From the NCBI GenBank assembly GCA_958413985.1, contig CATYVZ010000004.1:42863-106862 (forward strand): a stretch of DNA of 64,000 bases. Direction: 5' to 3'. The position numbers and the translations under genes are program-made. The stretch comes from an uncultured Bacilli bacterium. Lineage in GTDB: Bacteria > Bacillota_I > Bacilli_A > RF39 > UBA660. Positions 1 through 9,196 of the stretch are shown in pieces (the first letter of the stretch is position 1; every line of letters starts with the position of its first letter). The notes beneath the pieces are model-generated. The model did no database searches. It was given only the letters and a program-made list of their open reading frames with translations, and had not been told where the DNA came from.

Positions 1-2
1 AA

Positions 3-1043
3 CATTCAACAGGTGGTGTTGGTGATAAGACAACTTTAATCATTGCTCCGATAGTAGCAAGTCTTAATTGCAAAGTAGCTAAGATGAGTGGCAAGGGATT
101 AGGATATACCGGTGGAACTATCGATAAATTAGAGTCTATTCCTAATTTCAACACACAGTTAGATGAAGAAACTTTTATTCGTCAAGTTAAAGAAATTAAT
201 TTGGCCATCGTTAGCCAAACAAAGAATATTGCTCCAGCCGATAAGAAACTTTATGCTTTAAGGGATGTCACTGCCACAGTAGAAAGTATTCCCTTGATTG
301 CTTCTAGTATTATGAGCAAAAAAATAGCTAGTGGGGCGACTAATCTGGTTTTAGATGTCAAAGTTGGATCAGGAGCCTTTATGAAAGAAATATCTCAAGC
401 TAGAAAGTTAGCTAAGACCATGGTTGAGATTGGCGCTAGAACCAATATCAATGTTATAGCTGTTTTATCGAATATGAATCAACCTTTGGGGAAAAATATC
501 GGGAATGTGTTAGAAATACAAGAAGTGATAGATACTTTAAGCGGTAAAGGTCCAAAAGATTTAAAAGAGTTAGCGGTAACTTTAGCTAGTCATATGGTCA
601 GTATCGATCAAAACATTCCTTATAAAGAAGCTATAAAAAAGGTGATAACAGTTTTAGAGAGTGGTCAAGCTTTGTCTAAATTTTATGAGATGGTTAAATA
701 TCAAAACGGCGAAATTGACCAAATGACCAACAAATCTAAATATCAGTATAAAGTTTTAGCTCGAAAAGAAGGCTATATAACTAGAATGGATACCGAATTA
801 ATTGGCAAGATAAGTTGTCTATTAGGAGCTGGTCGCATAAATAAAGATGATCCGATCGATTATAGTGCTGGAATCATTGTGAACAAAAAAATTAACGATT
901 ATGTTTTAAAGGATGAACTATTAGCTACTTTATATACCAATAAAAAAATAGATTTAAAAGACAAGTATCTAGAAGCATTAACCATTTCAAAAAGTAAAGT
1001 TAAGTCTAAGCTAATATTGGAGGTTATAAAGTGCAAGAATTAG
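3..1043 (+). CDS. pdp: Pyrimidine-nucleoside phosphorylase (5'-truncated by window edge)
   Basis: Phosphorolysis of thymidine/uridine to base plus (deoxy)ribose-1-phosphate, in nucleoside salvage in the cytoplasm. The frame is open from base 3, where the family signature HSTGGVGDKTTL is encoded, so the N-terminal alpha domain lies before the window and the Met at 84 is internal. The later MSGKGLGYTGGTIDKLE and LVLDVKVGSGAFMK segments are typical of the deoA/pdp family, and about 346 of roughly 430 residues are present. It overlaps the next gene by 13 nt, implying co-transcription. Pyrimidine-specific Pdp and thymidine-specific DeoA cannot be separated from this fragment; Pdp is the usual Firmicutes form. 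Confidence 0.92.
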   Translation, partial: HSTGGVGDKTTLIIAPIVASLNCKVAKMSGKGLGYTGGTIDKLESIPNFNTQLDEETFIRQVKEINLAIVSQTKNIAPADKKLYALRDVTATVESIPLIASSIMSKKIASGATNLVLDVKVGSGAFMKEISQARKLAKTMVEIGARTNINVIAVLSNMNQPLGKNIGNVLEIQEVIDTLSGKGPKDLKELAVTLASHMVSIDQNIPYKEAIKKVITVLESGQALSKFYEMVKYQNGEIDQMTNKSKYQYKVLARKEGYITRMDTELIGKISCLLGAGRINKDDPIDYSAGIIVNKKINDYVLKDELLATLYTNKKIDLKDKYLEALTISKSKVKSKLILEVIKCKN

Positions 1044-1495
1044 TTAATATGTTGATAAACAAAAATAAAACAATCGCCACAATGGAATCTTGTACTGGTG
1101 GAGGTTTTGTAAATGAAATTACCAATGTACCTGATTCTAGTAAAGTTATCAAATTTAGTGCAGTTACTTATTCGAATGAATTTAAGATAAAAATGGGCGT
1201 AGATCCACTAATAATCGATAAGTATACTGTATATAGTATTCAAACTGCTAAAGAGATGAGCAAAGCGATAGTTAATTATACTAATGCTGATTACGGAATA
1301 GGAATAACTGGCAAAATGAATAAACCAGATCAAAACAATATCGGTGGATCTGACAACTTGGTTTATGTTAGTATTTATGATCAAGCTAAAGATAGCTATT
1401 ATACTTTAACTATCGAAGTTTTAAAACAACCAAGAAAAGAAAACAAACAACTAGTAGTTAGCAAAATATGTGAATTTTTAAAAAATATTGTATAA
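1031..1495 (+). CDS. pncC: CinA C-terminal-domain protein (nicotinamide-nucleotide amidase)
   Basis: CinA C-terminal family; characterised members deamidate nicotinamide mononucleotide in NAD recycling. The protein is 154 aa, the size of a stand-alone PncC domain, without the N-terminal molybdopterin-binding-like domain of full CinA. Visible family motifs are TMESCTGGG near residue 15 (with the expected catalytic Ser), FSAVTYSNEFK and GIGITG. The start is GTG at 1031, preceded by TTGGAGG, and lies inside the end of the phosphorylase gene. The loop after GIGITG departs somewhat from the usual GPGG pattern, so activity is inferred from family only. Confidence 0.8.
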   Translation: MQELVNMLINKNKTIATMESCTGGGFVNEITNVPDSSKVIKFSAVTYSNEFKIKMGVDPLIIDKYTVYSIQTAKEMSKAIVNYTNADYGIGITGKMNKPDQNNIGGSDNLVYVSIYDQAKDSYYTLTIEVLKQPRKENKQLVVSKICEFLKNIV

Positions 1496-1534
1496 AAAAA
1501 ATTTATTATAACCAATATTTAATAGGTGAACAAA

Positions 1535-2053
1535 ATGAAAAAATTAATATTGGTTATTGGGCTAGTATTAGGTATATATTTTACGATTGGTCATGTCAGC
1601 AGTTTAGTTATTCCGCCTGATGCTTTAAGAATTAGGGTTATAGCTAATAGTGATAGCGATTATGATCAGCAAATAAAAGAAATTGTCAAAGACAATATTC
1701 AATATAAGATGTATGAACTTTTAAAAAATACTAGGGGAGTTGAAGAAGCTAGAAAAATTATCAACAGCAATCTTACTTCCATTGATGAAGAAGTACGTAT
1801 AACTTTGATGCAGTTAAATTATGAGTTGGGGTATGATATTAATTTTGGATTAAATTACTTTCCAAGCAAAGAATATAAAGGAATTACTTATGAAGAAGGA
1901 TACTATGAGTCTTTAGTGATAACTTTAGGTGAGGGCAAAGGCGAAAATTGGTGGTGTGTTTTATTCCCCCCATTATGCTTGATCGAAGCAGAAGAAAGTG
2001 ATGAAATCGAGTATTCATCGTTTGTTAAAGAGTTATTAGAAAAGTATCTATAA
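1535..2053 (+). CDS. spoIIR: Stage II sporulation protein R
   Basis: SpoIIR is the forespore-secreted signal that activates SpoIIGA-dependent processing of pro-sigma-E in the mother cell. The 172-aa protein has an N-terminal hydrophobic signal or anchor (residues about 4-22), the early family motif ALRIRVIANSDSDYDQ, and the C-terminal hallmark LGEGKGENWWCVLFPPLC. ATG at 1535 is chosen because AGGTGA (1524-1529) lies 5 nt upstream; an in-frame GTG at 1526 overlaps that ribosome binding site. It is one of several spore-related genes in the window and is good evidence that the lineage sporulates or recently did. Confidence 0.93.
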   Translation: MKKLILVIGLVLGIYFTIGHVSSLVIPPDALRIRVIANSDSDYDQQIKEIVKDNIQYKMYELLKNTRGVEEARKIINSNLTSIDEEVRITLMQLNYELGYDINFGLNYFPSKEYKGITYEEGYYESLVITLGEGKGENWWCVLFPPLCLIEAEESDEIEYSSFVKELLEKYL

Positions 2054-2101
2054 CTCTTTTATTTTAAATTATTTTATTATATAATTGATATGGTGATATA
2101 T

Positions 2102-3430
2102 ATGGATAAGGTATATAATGAATTGTTAAACAAACTTAAGATAAAATATGGTGACGCTGTTGTCGTCGGTGTTTCTGGTGGACCTGATTCAATGGCCTTA
2201 TTACATATACTATTAAGATTAAAAAAAGCTTTAGATCTTCAATTAATCGTCGCCCATGTCAATCATAATACTGGTCGTGTTGGTCAAAAATCAGAGCAAG
2301 AATTTGTTGCCGATTATTGCAAAAAAAACGGCATTACTTTTGAGACTATGTTAATTGCTTCCTATGGTGATGATAATTTCCACAATGAAGCTAGAAGTAT
2401 CCGCTATAATTATTTTTCCAAATTAGCTAAAAAATACGATGCTAAATACATTTTTACAGCTCATCATGCCGATGATTTAATCGAAACTATTTTGATGCGA
2501 ATTGTAAGAGGATCGACATTAAGAGGATACAGTGGCTTTTCTCAAATCGTTAAAATGAATGGTTATTATATTGTTAGACCTTTAATTCATGTTACAAAAG
2601 ATGAAATCTATCGCTATTTAGAACGAAATAATATTAAATATATGATCGATCAGTCAAATACAAAAGATGTTTATACGAGAAATAGATTTCGAAAATATAT
2701 TGTTCCTACTTTTAAAAAAGAAGACCCTATGGTTCATGAAAAATTTTATAAATTTAGTAAAACTTTATTAGAATATAATGATTATATTGATAAACAAGTA
2801 AATAAAATTTATAAAAAAGTATGTCCTGATAATATTTTAAATATTACAGAATTTTTAAAACAGGAACCTTTAATTCAAACCAAAATAATCTATTCTATGT
2901 TAGAAAAAATCTATCAAGATGATTTGATGTTATTGACAGATAAACATTGTGAAATTATTCATAATTTAATATTGTCTAAAAAAGCTAATGCGACTTTGCA
3001 TTTACCGAATAATATTCAGGCGATCAAATCATATAATACTTTAGAGTTATCAAAAATAAATTTTAAAGATAACATCTATGAAATTCAAATCGAAGAATAT
3101 TTAAATTTACCTAACGGCAAAAACATTGAAATAGTTAAAACTAGTAAAATAGATGATAATAATATTTGCAGGTTAGATTCTACTAGCATCAAACCACCAT
3201 TATATGTTAGAAATAGACATGATGGCGATAAAATGACTGTTAAAGGAATGTTAGGCCGAAAAAAAATATCTGATATATTTATCGAATGCAAAGTACCTAG
3301 TCAACAACGCGATCTATGGCCGATTGTATGTGATGCAGATGATAATATAGTTTGGGTTCCAGGATTAAAAAAATCAAAATTTTGTAAAGAAAAAACAGAA
3401 AAGTATGATATAATACTTAAGTACTACTAA
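2102..3430 (+). CDS. tilS: tRNA(Ile)-lysidine synthase
   Basis: ATP-dependent attachment of lysine to C34 of the CAU-anticodon tRNA-Ile, converting it to an AUA reader; essential. It is 442 aa with the PP-loop motif SGGPDSMAL near residue 24, an AHHADDLIETILMR segment, and TilS middle and C-terminal substrate-binding domains (final RDLWPIVCDADDNIVWVPG region). ATG at 2102 sits 4-5 nt after GGTGAT; an in-frame ATG at 2090 has no ribosome binding site. A TATAAT at 2080-2085 could serve as its own -10. ftsH follows after 14 nt. hprT, which lies between tilS and ftsH in Bacillus subtilis, is absent here. Confidence 0.95.
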   Translation: MDKVYNELLNKLKIKYGDAVVVGVSGGPDSMALLHILLRLKKALDLQLIVAHVNHNTGRVGQKSEQEFVADYCKKNGITFETMLIASYGDDNFHNEARSIRYNYFSKLAKKYDAKYIFTAHHADDLIETILMRIVRGSTLRGYSGFSQIVKMNGYYIVRPLIHVTKDEIYRYLERNNIKYMIDQSNTKDVYTRNRFRKYIVPTFKKEDPMVHEKFYKFSKTLLEYNDYIDKQVNKIYKKVCPDNILNITEFLKQEPLIQTKIIYSMLEKIYQDDLMLLTDKHCEIIHNLILSKKANATLHLPNNIQAIKSYNTLELSKINFKDNIYEIQIEEYLNLPNGKNIEIVKTSKIDDNNICRLDSTSIKPPLYVRNRHDGDKMTVKGMLGRKKISDIFIECKVPSQQRDLWPIVCDADDNIVWVPGLKKSKFCKEKTEKYDIILKYY

Positions 3431-3444
3431 AAGAGGAGGTTTTT

Positions 3445-5400
3445 ATGAATAAAAAAGAAATAAGAAAAAGTTTAATTCCTTATTTGTTATTGTTTATTGT
3501 GATGATCGGAATATTTTATTTTTTTACCGTTTCTAACCGCAAAGTAAATCAATTTACATATGATCAATTTGTCGAACATATGGATAATGACGAAATTAAA
3601 GAAATAGTGATCGTTCCTAGAAGCAATGCAGGTGTTTATGAAATAGAAGGAAAATTAAATAGTTATGGTGAGAATGAAACATTCTATTTAAAAGTACCTT
3701 TATCAAATGAAATAATAGCTAAAATATTACAAGCTGAAGAAAACTATGATTTTGAGATCAAGACTAACTCTGATCCAGATTCTAGTACATTTTGGTTATT
3801 TGTTTTAAATGTATTACCAATACTATTATTGTTAGGAGCAGGATTTTACTTTGTAACTAAACAGATGGGTTCCGCTAATAAATCGATGGATTTTGGTCGC
3901 AGTCGTGCCCGTTTAAATGAACAAAATAATAAAGTAACATTTAAGGATGTTGCTGGTCTTGATGAAGAAAAAGAAGAAGTAGCTGAGTTGATCGACTTCT
4001 TAAAAAGTCCAGCTCGTTTTCAAAAGTTAGGAGCTAGAATTCCGAAAGGAGTTTTACTTGTCGGTCCACCGGGAACTGGTAAAACTTTACTAGCTAGAGC
4101 TGTGGCAGGTGAAGCTAATGTTCCATTTTATTATATAAGTGGTTCAGAATTTGTAGAATTGTTTGTCGGTGTCGGAGCTTCGCGAGTTAGAGATATGTTC
4201 AAACAAGCTAAACATAACGCTCCATGTTTGATCTTTATCGATGAAATCGATGCTGTTGGCCGCCAAAGAGGAGCCGGTTTAGGTGGTGGTCATGACGAAA
4301 GAGAACAAACATTAAACCAATTATTGACAGAAATGGATGGTTTTGGAGCAAATGAAGGAATTATCATTATCGCTGCTACCAACCGACCTGATGTATTAGA
4401 CCCAGCACTTTTAAGACCTGGTAGATTTGATCGCCAAGTTCAAGTTAATTTACCAGATGCAAAAGGACGAGAAGAAATTTTAAAAGTTCATGCTCGTGGT
4501 AAAATTTTTGCTAAAGGAGTTTCACTTAAAAACATTTCATCGCGAACTGTTGGCTTTAGTGGCGCAGATTTAGAAAATTTACTTAACGAAGCAGCTTTAC
4601 TTGCTGTTAGAAGAAATAAGGAAAGTATTACTATGGCCGAAATTGACGAGGCTCACGATCGTGTATTGATGGGACCAGCTAAAAAGTCGAAAAAATATAC
4701 TGATAACGACAAGAAGTTGGTTGCTTATCACGAGGCCGGTCATGCTGTTTTAGGCATAAAATTAGATGGTGCAAACGACGTTCAGAAAATAACAATTATT
4801 CCTCGTGGTTATGCTGGTGGTTATACGATGATGCTTCCTAAAGAGGAACGATTCACTGCAACTAAACAGGAATTATTGGAACGAATTACTGGATTACTAG
4901 GTGGTCGTGTTGCCGAAGAATTAGTATTCGGGGAAATAACGACTGGTGCTCATAATGACTTTGAACAAGCTACTAAAATTGTTAGAGCTATGGTTACTGA
5001 GTATGGTATGAGTAGTTTAGGGCCACTTCAATTAGAACAGAATGAAGGTAGTGTCTTTTTAGGACGCGACTACAATAAATCACGTAATTTCTCTAGCCAA
5101 GTTGCTTATGAAATTGACCAAGAGATGCGTAAAATAATCGATGAGTGCTACAAGAAAGCACAAAAAATAATTAAAGAAAATAGAGATCTATTGGATTTGA
5201 TTGCTGATACTTTGATTAGTAAGGAAACTTTAACCAAAGAAGAAATTGACTATTTAGTAGAACATAAGTGTTTACCAGATGAAGAAAAAGAATTAACTTT
5301 AGAAGAATTAAAAAATATAGCTAAAGAAAAGAAAATAAAAGGTTATACTAAAATGACAAAAGAAGAACTACAAGAAGCAATTAATACATCTGAAGATTAA
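3445..5400 (+). CDS. ftsH: ATP-dependent zinc metalloprotease FtsH with C-terminal Rho_N-like tail
   Basis: Membrane AAA+ protease that extracts and degrades membrane and soluble proteins. The 651-aa protein has two N-terminal membrane helices (about 9-28 and 115-137) bracketing a small external domain. Then come the AAA domain (Walker A GPPGTGKT, Walker B LIFIDEIDAVG, SRH ATNRPDVLDPALLRPGRFD) and the M41 peptidase domain (zinc HEAGH). The last 40 or so residues, LTLEELKNIAKEKKIKGY then TKMTKEELQEAI, read like a Rho N-terminal/SAP-type helical motif, not the usual disordered FtsH tail. A strong AGAGGAGG ribosome binding site precedes ATG 3445, and a terminator follows. Confidence 0.97.
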   Translation: MNKKEIRKSLIPYLLLFIVMIGIFYFFTVSNRKVNQFTYDQFVEHMDNDEIKEIVIVPRSNAGVYEIEGKLNSYGENETFYLKVPLSNEIIAKILQAEENYDFEIKTNSDPDSSTFWLFVLNVLPILLLLGAGFYFVTKQMGSANKSMDFGRSRARLNEQNNKVTFKDVAGLDEEKEEVAELIDFLKSPARFQKLGARIPKGVLLVGPPGTGKTLLARAVAGEANVPFYYISGSEFVELFVGVGASRVRDMFKQAKHNAPCLIFIDEIDAVGRQRGAGLGGGHDEREQTLNQLLTEMDGFGANEGIIIIAATNRPDVLDPALLRPGRFDRQVQVNLPDAKGREEILKVHARGKIFAKGVSLKNISSRTVGFSGADLENLLNEAALLAVRRNKESITMAEIDEAHDRVLMGPAKKSKKYTDNDKKLVAYHEAGHAVLGIKLDGANDVQKITIIPRGYAGGYTMMLPKEERFTATKQELLERITGLLGGRVAEELVFGEITTGAHNDFEQATKIVRAMVTEYGMSSLGPLQLEQNEGSVFLGRDYNKSRNFSSQVAYEIDQEMRKIIDECYKKAQKIIKENRDLLDLIADTLISKETLTKEEIDYLVEHKCLPDEEKELTLEELKNIAKEKKIKGYTKMTKEELQEAINTSED

Positions 5401-5409
5401 TCTGGTTTT

Positions 5410-5440
5410 GACAATCAACTTTTGTTGATTGTCTTTTGTT
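5410..5440 (+). terminator. Rho-independent terminator after ftsH
   Basis: Perfect 9-bp stem GACAATCAA / TTGATTGTC with a 6-nt loop, followed by CTTTTGTT-type U-rich sequence (5434-5440). It separates ftsH from nagZ. Confidence 0.85.
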
Positions 5441-5461
5441 ATAAATAGAAAGGGAAATATA

Positions 5462-6643
5462 ATGCGACGGATAATTTTTTATTATATTTTGTTATTTACA
5501 GTAGCGGTTTCACAAACTTTTTCCGGTAATTTTATTTTTAATAATAGTTCAGATACTAACGTAGATTTAGCTGTTAAAAATATGACATTAGAAGAAAAAA
5601 TCGGTCAAATGATTATGATATCTATTGATTATTCAGTTTTTAATGATCAAATAAATGAACAACTAGATAGTATTAAACCTGGTGGTGTGCTTTTGTATCA
5701 GCCTAATTTTGTCAATGAACAACAATTAAAGACATTGATAGATGATTTGCAAGACAACGTGACTGTGCCACTTTTTATTGCCGTCGATGAAGAAGGGGGC
5801 AGAGTAGAAAGATTTAGTGCGATTGAAAATTCACCACTAGGACAATTACCTAGTATGTTAGAACTTGGAAATACTTTGGATCCACAATTATCTTATTCTG
5901 TTGGTCAGGCTATGGCTTCAGAACTTTCCTATTATGGAATAAATGTTAATTTTGCGCCAGTTTTAGATATCTATTCTAATCCAAATAATACAGTAATTGG
6001 AAATCGTGCTTTTGGAACTGATAGTTCACAAGTCATCAAAATGGCGTTACCATTAGCTAGAGGTTTAAAAAGTAATGGGGTAATTTCTGTGGCTAAACAT
6101 TTTCCTGGTCATGGCGATACTGATGAAGATAGTCACTCCGAACTACCTATTGTAAGAAAGAGTTTAACCGAATTAAAAGAATTAGAATTAAAACCGTTTC
6201 AAGCGGCAATCGACGATGGAATAGATGCTATTATGCTAGCGCATATTGCTTATCCTGAAATCACAGGTTCACTTTTACCAGCTACTTTATCTAATGTGAT
6301 GATAACTGATATTTTAAGAGAAGACATGAATTTTGATGGCGTTATTTTTAGTGATTCAATTATCATGCGATCTTTATCTAAAAACTATACGATGTCTGAA
6401 ATTGCAGTTTTAGGGGTTAATGCAGGAATAGATGTTTTTATTGTCCAAAATAAAGGCTTAGAATTATTTAATGCTATAAAAACCGGTGTTGAAACAGGAC
6501 AAATCGATGAAGATACGATCGATGCTGCTGTCAAAAGAATATTAAAATTAAAATATGAATATAAGCTTTTTGAAGAAAAAGAACCATTAGTAATCGATCA
6601 TGAAGCAAATAGAAAAATCTTTGAAAAAATTAGGGTTTCTTAA
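5462..6643 (+). CDS. nagZ: Glycoside hydrolase family 3, beta-N-acetylhexosaminidase (NagZ-like)
   Basis: Releases terminal GlcNAc from peptidoglycan fragments. The 393-aa GH3 protein has an N-terminal hydrophobic signal (residues about 3-22), the substrate region FIAVDEEGGRVERF, the NagZ His-Asp catalytic dyad segment KHFPGHGDTDEDSHSELP, and the nucleophile region FDGVIFSDSI. The signal suggests an exported or anchored enzyme, as in Bacillus NagZ. The start is ATG 5462 with GAAAGGGA upstream; an in-frame TTG at 5429 would fall inside the ftsH terminator. It is expressed alone between ftsH and parA. Confidence 0.9.
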   Translation: MRRIIFYYILLFTVAVSQTFSGNFIFNNSSDTNVDLAVKNMTLEEKIGQMIMISIDYSVFNDQINEQLDSIKPGGVLLYQPNFVNEQQLKTLIDDLQDNVTVPLFIAVDEEGGRVERFSAIENSPLGQLPSMLELGNTLDPQLSYSVGQAMASELSYYGINVNFAPVLDIYSNPNNTVIGNRAFGTDSSQVIKMALPLARGLKSNGVISVAKHFPGHGDTDEDSHSELPIVRKSLTELKELELKPFQAAIDDGIDAIMLAHIAYPEITGSLLPATLSNVMITDILREDMNFDGVIFSDSIIMRSLSKNYTMSEIAVLGVNAGIDVFIVQNKGLELFNAIKTGVETGQIDEDTIDAAVKRILKLKYEYKLFEEKEPLVIDHEANRKIFEKIRVS

Positions 6644-6688
6644 AGTCTTTAAATATTCAAATGATGATTTTTTCTATTTTTGATGTTA

Positions 6689-6717
6689 TTTACTATCTAA
6701 TTATTCCAAAATATGAT
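6689..6717 (+). promoter_or_regulatory. Promoter of parA-parB
   Basis: TTTACT (6689-6694), 17-nt spacer, TATGAT (6712-6717), about 30 nt before the parA start. Reasonable match to the housekeeping sigma consensus. Confidence 0.5.
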
Positions 6718-6748
6718 AAAATAGTATTTGTAGAAAAATGGTGATGTT

Positions 6749-7534
6749 ATGGGTAAAATTATTGCTTTGGTTAACCAAAAAGGTGGTGTCGGTAAGACAA
6801 CTACTAGTATTAATTTGTCAGCTTCTTTGGGCGTATTAGGAAAAAAAGTCCTTTTGGTCGATTTGGATAGCCAAGGAAACAGTACTACTGGTGTTGGCAT
6901 CAGCAAAAGTTCCCATGAAAAAACAATATATGATCTGATTGTCGATCGTGCTACCTTAGAAGAAGTAATTGTTAAAACTCATTTTAAAAATTTATATATA
7001 ATACCAGCTTCGATCAATTTGGCAGGAGCTGATATCGAATTGATGGAAAGAAGTAGAACTGATCATAGTTTTAATAAGTCTAGTCAATTAAAAAAATACT
7101 TAGATATAGCTAAGGATAATTTCGATTTTATTATTATCGACTGTCCACCATCTTTAGGCATTTTGACAACAAATGCTTTAGCTGCTGCTAATTCAGTTAT
7201 CATTCCTGTTCAATGTGAATTCTTTGCATTAGAAGGAATAACGCAACTACTACATTCGATTTTATTGATTCAAAAGGATTTGAATCCTACTTTAGATATT
7301 GAAGGCGTACTTTTAACCATGTTAGATAGCCGTACGATTTTAGGTTTGGAAGTAGTTGAAGAAATAAAAGCTTATTTTAAAGAAAAAGTATATGATACCA
7401 TCATCCCAAGATTAATTAAAATATCAGAAGCTCCTAGTCATGGTAAACCGATTTTAGCTTATGATCCTAAAAATAGAGGGACGATGGCATATCTTAATTT
7501 AGCTAAAGAGGTGATAGATCACAATGGAAACTAA
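6749..7534 (+). CDS. parA: Chromosome-partitioning ATPase ParA/Soj
   Basis: ParA/MinD-type deviant Walker ATPase that works with ParB-parS in origin segregation and initiation control. It is 261 aa and begins at once with NQKGGVGKTTTSINLSA (deviant Walker A), followed by VDLDSQGNSTTG and DFIIIDCPPSLGILTTNAL (Walker B), all diagnostic for Soj. The start ATG 6749 has GGTGAT upstream. The final codons overlap parB by 11 nt, indicating translational coupling. Position near mscS, ychF and rpsF agrees with the origin-proximal order of Firmicutes. Confidence 0.97.
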   Translation: MGKIIALVNQKGGVGKTTTSINLSASLGVLGKKVLLVDLDSQGNSTTGVGISKSSHEKTIYDLIVDRATLEEVIVKTHFKNLYIIPASINLAGADIELMERSRTDHSFNKSSQLKKYLDIAKDNFDFIIIDCPPSLGILTTNALAAANSVIIPVQCEFFALEGITQLLHSILLIQKDLNPTLDIEGVLLTMLDSRTILGLEVVEEIKAYFKEKVYDTIIPRLIKISEAPSHGKPILAYDPKNRGTMAYLNLAKEVIDHNGN

Positions 7535-8393
7535 AAAAAGAGCTTTAGGTAGAGGATTAGAACAATTATTTAACAGTGAAAATTTAGATTTTAATAGTTT
7601 TGAAAAGCAAATTTATGAGACGACTAATTCTGATGAAATAATCGAATTAAATTTAGATGAGATAAGACCAAACCCTTATCAACCAAGAAAAACTTTCAAC
7701 GAAGATTCTTTAAAAGAACTTGCAGAATCTATTAAAATAAATGGTGTATTTCAACCTATTATCGTAAAAAAAGGAATTAAGGGTTATGACCTTGTAGCTG
7801 GCGAAAGAAGACTTCGTGCTTCTAAAATTGCTGGCAAAATAACTATCCCCGCTATTATAAGAGACTTTTCTGATCAACAAATGATGGAAATTGCCCTTCT
7901 TGAAAACTTACAACGTGAAAATTTAAATGTAATCGAAGAAGCTCGTGCTTATGCTGCAATGATTGAAAAGTTGAATTTGACTCAAGATGAATTAAGTAAT
8001 AAAGTTAGTAAAAGTAGAAGTCATATTACTAACATTCTTGGCCTTTTAAGATTGCCTAAGGAAATTCAGACAATGCTTGTTGAAAACAAATTAACGATGG
8101 GTCATGCTCGTGTTTTAAGTAAACTTGAAAACGAAGAAAAAATGTTAGAATATGCTCAAATGATTATCGACAATAAAATACCAGTAAGAGAAATTGAAGA
8201 AATTACAATTAAAGATGAACGGAAAAATAAAATTAAAAAGCCAACAGAAGATAAGGGTTATAAATATGTCGAGGAATTATTAAGAGAAAAATTAGATACG
8301 AAAGTAAAAATAAAAGAAAAAAAGATCGAAATATCTTTTGTCAATGTAGCTGATTTAAATCGCATTTTAGAAATTTTAAATGTTAAAGAATAG
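7524..8393 (+). CDS. parB: Chromosome-partitioning protein ParB/Spo0J
   Basis: parS-binding CTP-dependent clamp for chromosome segregation. The 289-aa protein carries the N-terminal ALGRGLEQLF motif that contacts ParA, the ParB/sulfiredoxin CTPase core (IRPNPYQPRK, GYDLVAGERRLRAS), a central helix-turn-helix (DELSNKVSKSRSHITNILGLLRLP) and a C-terminal dimerisation region (residues about 240-289). It overlaps parA and is followed by mscS after 10 nt. I did not see a convincing parS (TGTTNCACGTGAAACA) near the gene by eye. Confidence 0.96.
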   Translation: METKKRALGRGLEQLFNSENLDFNSFEKQIYETTNSDEIIELNLDEIRPNPYQPRKTFNEDSLKELAESIKINGVFQPIIVKKGIKGYDLVAGERRLRASKIAGKITIPAIIRDFSDQQMMEIALLENLQRENLNVIEEARAYAAMIEKLNLTQDELSNKVSKSRSHITNILGLLRLPKEIQTMLVENKLTMGHARVLSKLENEEKMLEYAQMIIDNKIPVREIEEITIKDERKNKIKKPTEDKGYKYVEELLREKLDTKVKIKEKKIEISFVNVADLNRILEILNVKE

Positions 8394-8403
8394 GTGATTA
8401 AAA

Positions 8404-9177
8404 ATGGACGAAATTTTAAAAGTAGTTTTGTCAAAAAAAGTTTTGGGTCCAATTATAACTATTATTGTTATGTTTGTTATCTACAAAATATTAAAAAGAG
8501 TAATCAAAAGAATTTTTAATATTAAGACAAATAAAATTAAACATAAAAAACAAAAAACGCTTATGAATTTTTTTCTTAATGTCGCAATGTTTGTTTGTTT
8601 TGTAATTGGGATCGTTATAATTTTAGGTATATATGGCGTTGAAACAAATGCGATTGTAACATCTTTAGGAGCAGTTACAGTTGTCGTTGGTTTGGCTTTT
8701 CAAAATATTTTAAAAGATTTTATCGCCGGAATTTCTTTTATATTTGAAGATAGTTATAATGTTGGTGATTGGGTTACTATCAATAATTTTAAAGGTGAGG
8801 TTATCAACGTTGGATTAAGAACGACAAGAATTAGAGCTTATAGTGGTGAAGAATTCATTATCAATAATGGTTCAATTAGTAGCGTTATTAACTACACGAT
8901 TGATCGTGCGATGGCTATCGTTGATTTTAATATTGCGTATGATTCTGATATCGATCTAGTTGAGAATGTTTTAGATAATTTGTGTAAAAAATTAAAAAAA
9001 GAAATTAAATCTTTAAAAGGTGATATTACCTCATTAGGTGTTGAAAAGTTAAATGATAGTTCTTTAACTTTTAGATTAGTAGCTGAAGTTGAGGCTGGAA
9101 CGCAGTATGAAGTACAACGACAAATGCGCAAAGCTATTAAAATCGAATTAGATAAAAATAATATCAAAAGACCTTAA
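8404..9177 (+). CDS. mscS: Small-conductance mechanosensitive channel (MscS family)
   Basis: Channel that opens under membrane tension to release osmolytes. The 257-aa protein has three N-terminal hydrophobic segments, then the pore-lining TM3 and beta-domain signature (ITSLGAVTVVVGLAFQNIL is close: TSLGAVTVVVGLAFQ, then DFIAGISFIFED and YNVGDWVTI). The C-terminal alpha/beta domain is complete. It is co-directional with parB (10-nt gap), and the order parB-mscS-DUF951-ychF resembles that around Bacillus yyaB-yyaF. The start ATG follows AGGTGA. Confidence 0.93.
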   Translation: MDEILKVVLSKKVLGPIITIIVMFVIYKILKRVIKRIFNIKTNKIKHKKQKTLMNFFLNVAMFVCFVIGIVIILGIYGVETNAIVTSLGAVTVVVGLAFQNILKDFIAGISFIFEDSYNVGDWVTINNFKGEVINVGLRTTRIRAYSGEEFIINNGSISSVINYTIDRAMAIVDFNIAYDSDIDLVENVLDNLCKKLKKEIKSLKGDITSLGVEKLNDSSLTFRLVAEVEAGTQYEVQRQMRKAIKIELDKNNIKRP

Positions 9178-9196
9178 AGGTAGATGGAGATTTACA

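Noticed and set aside
6749..8393. Search for a parS site near parAB
   Set aside because: No TGTTNCACGTGAAACA-like sequence was found by eye here; it may be elsewhere in the chromosome.
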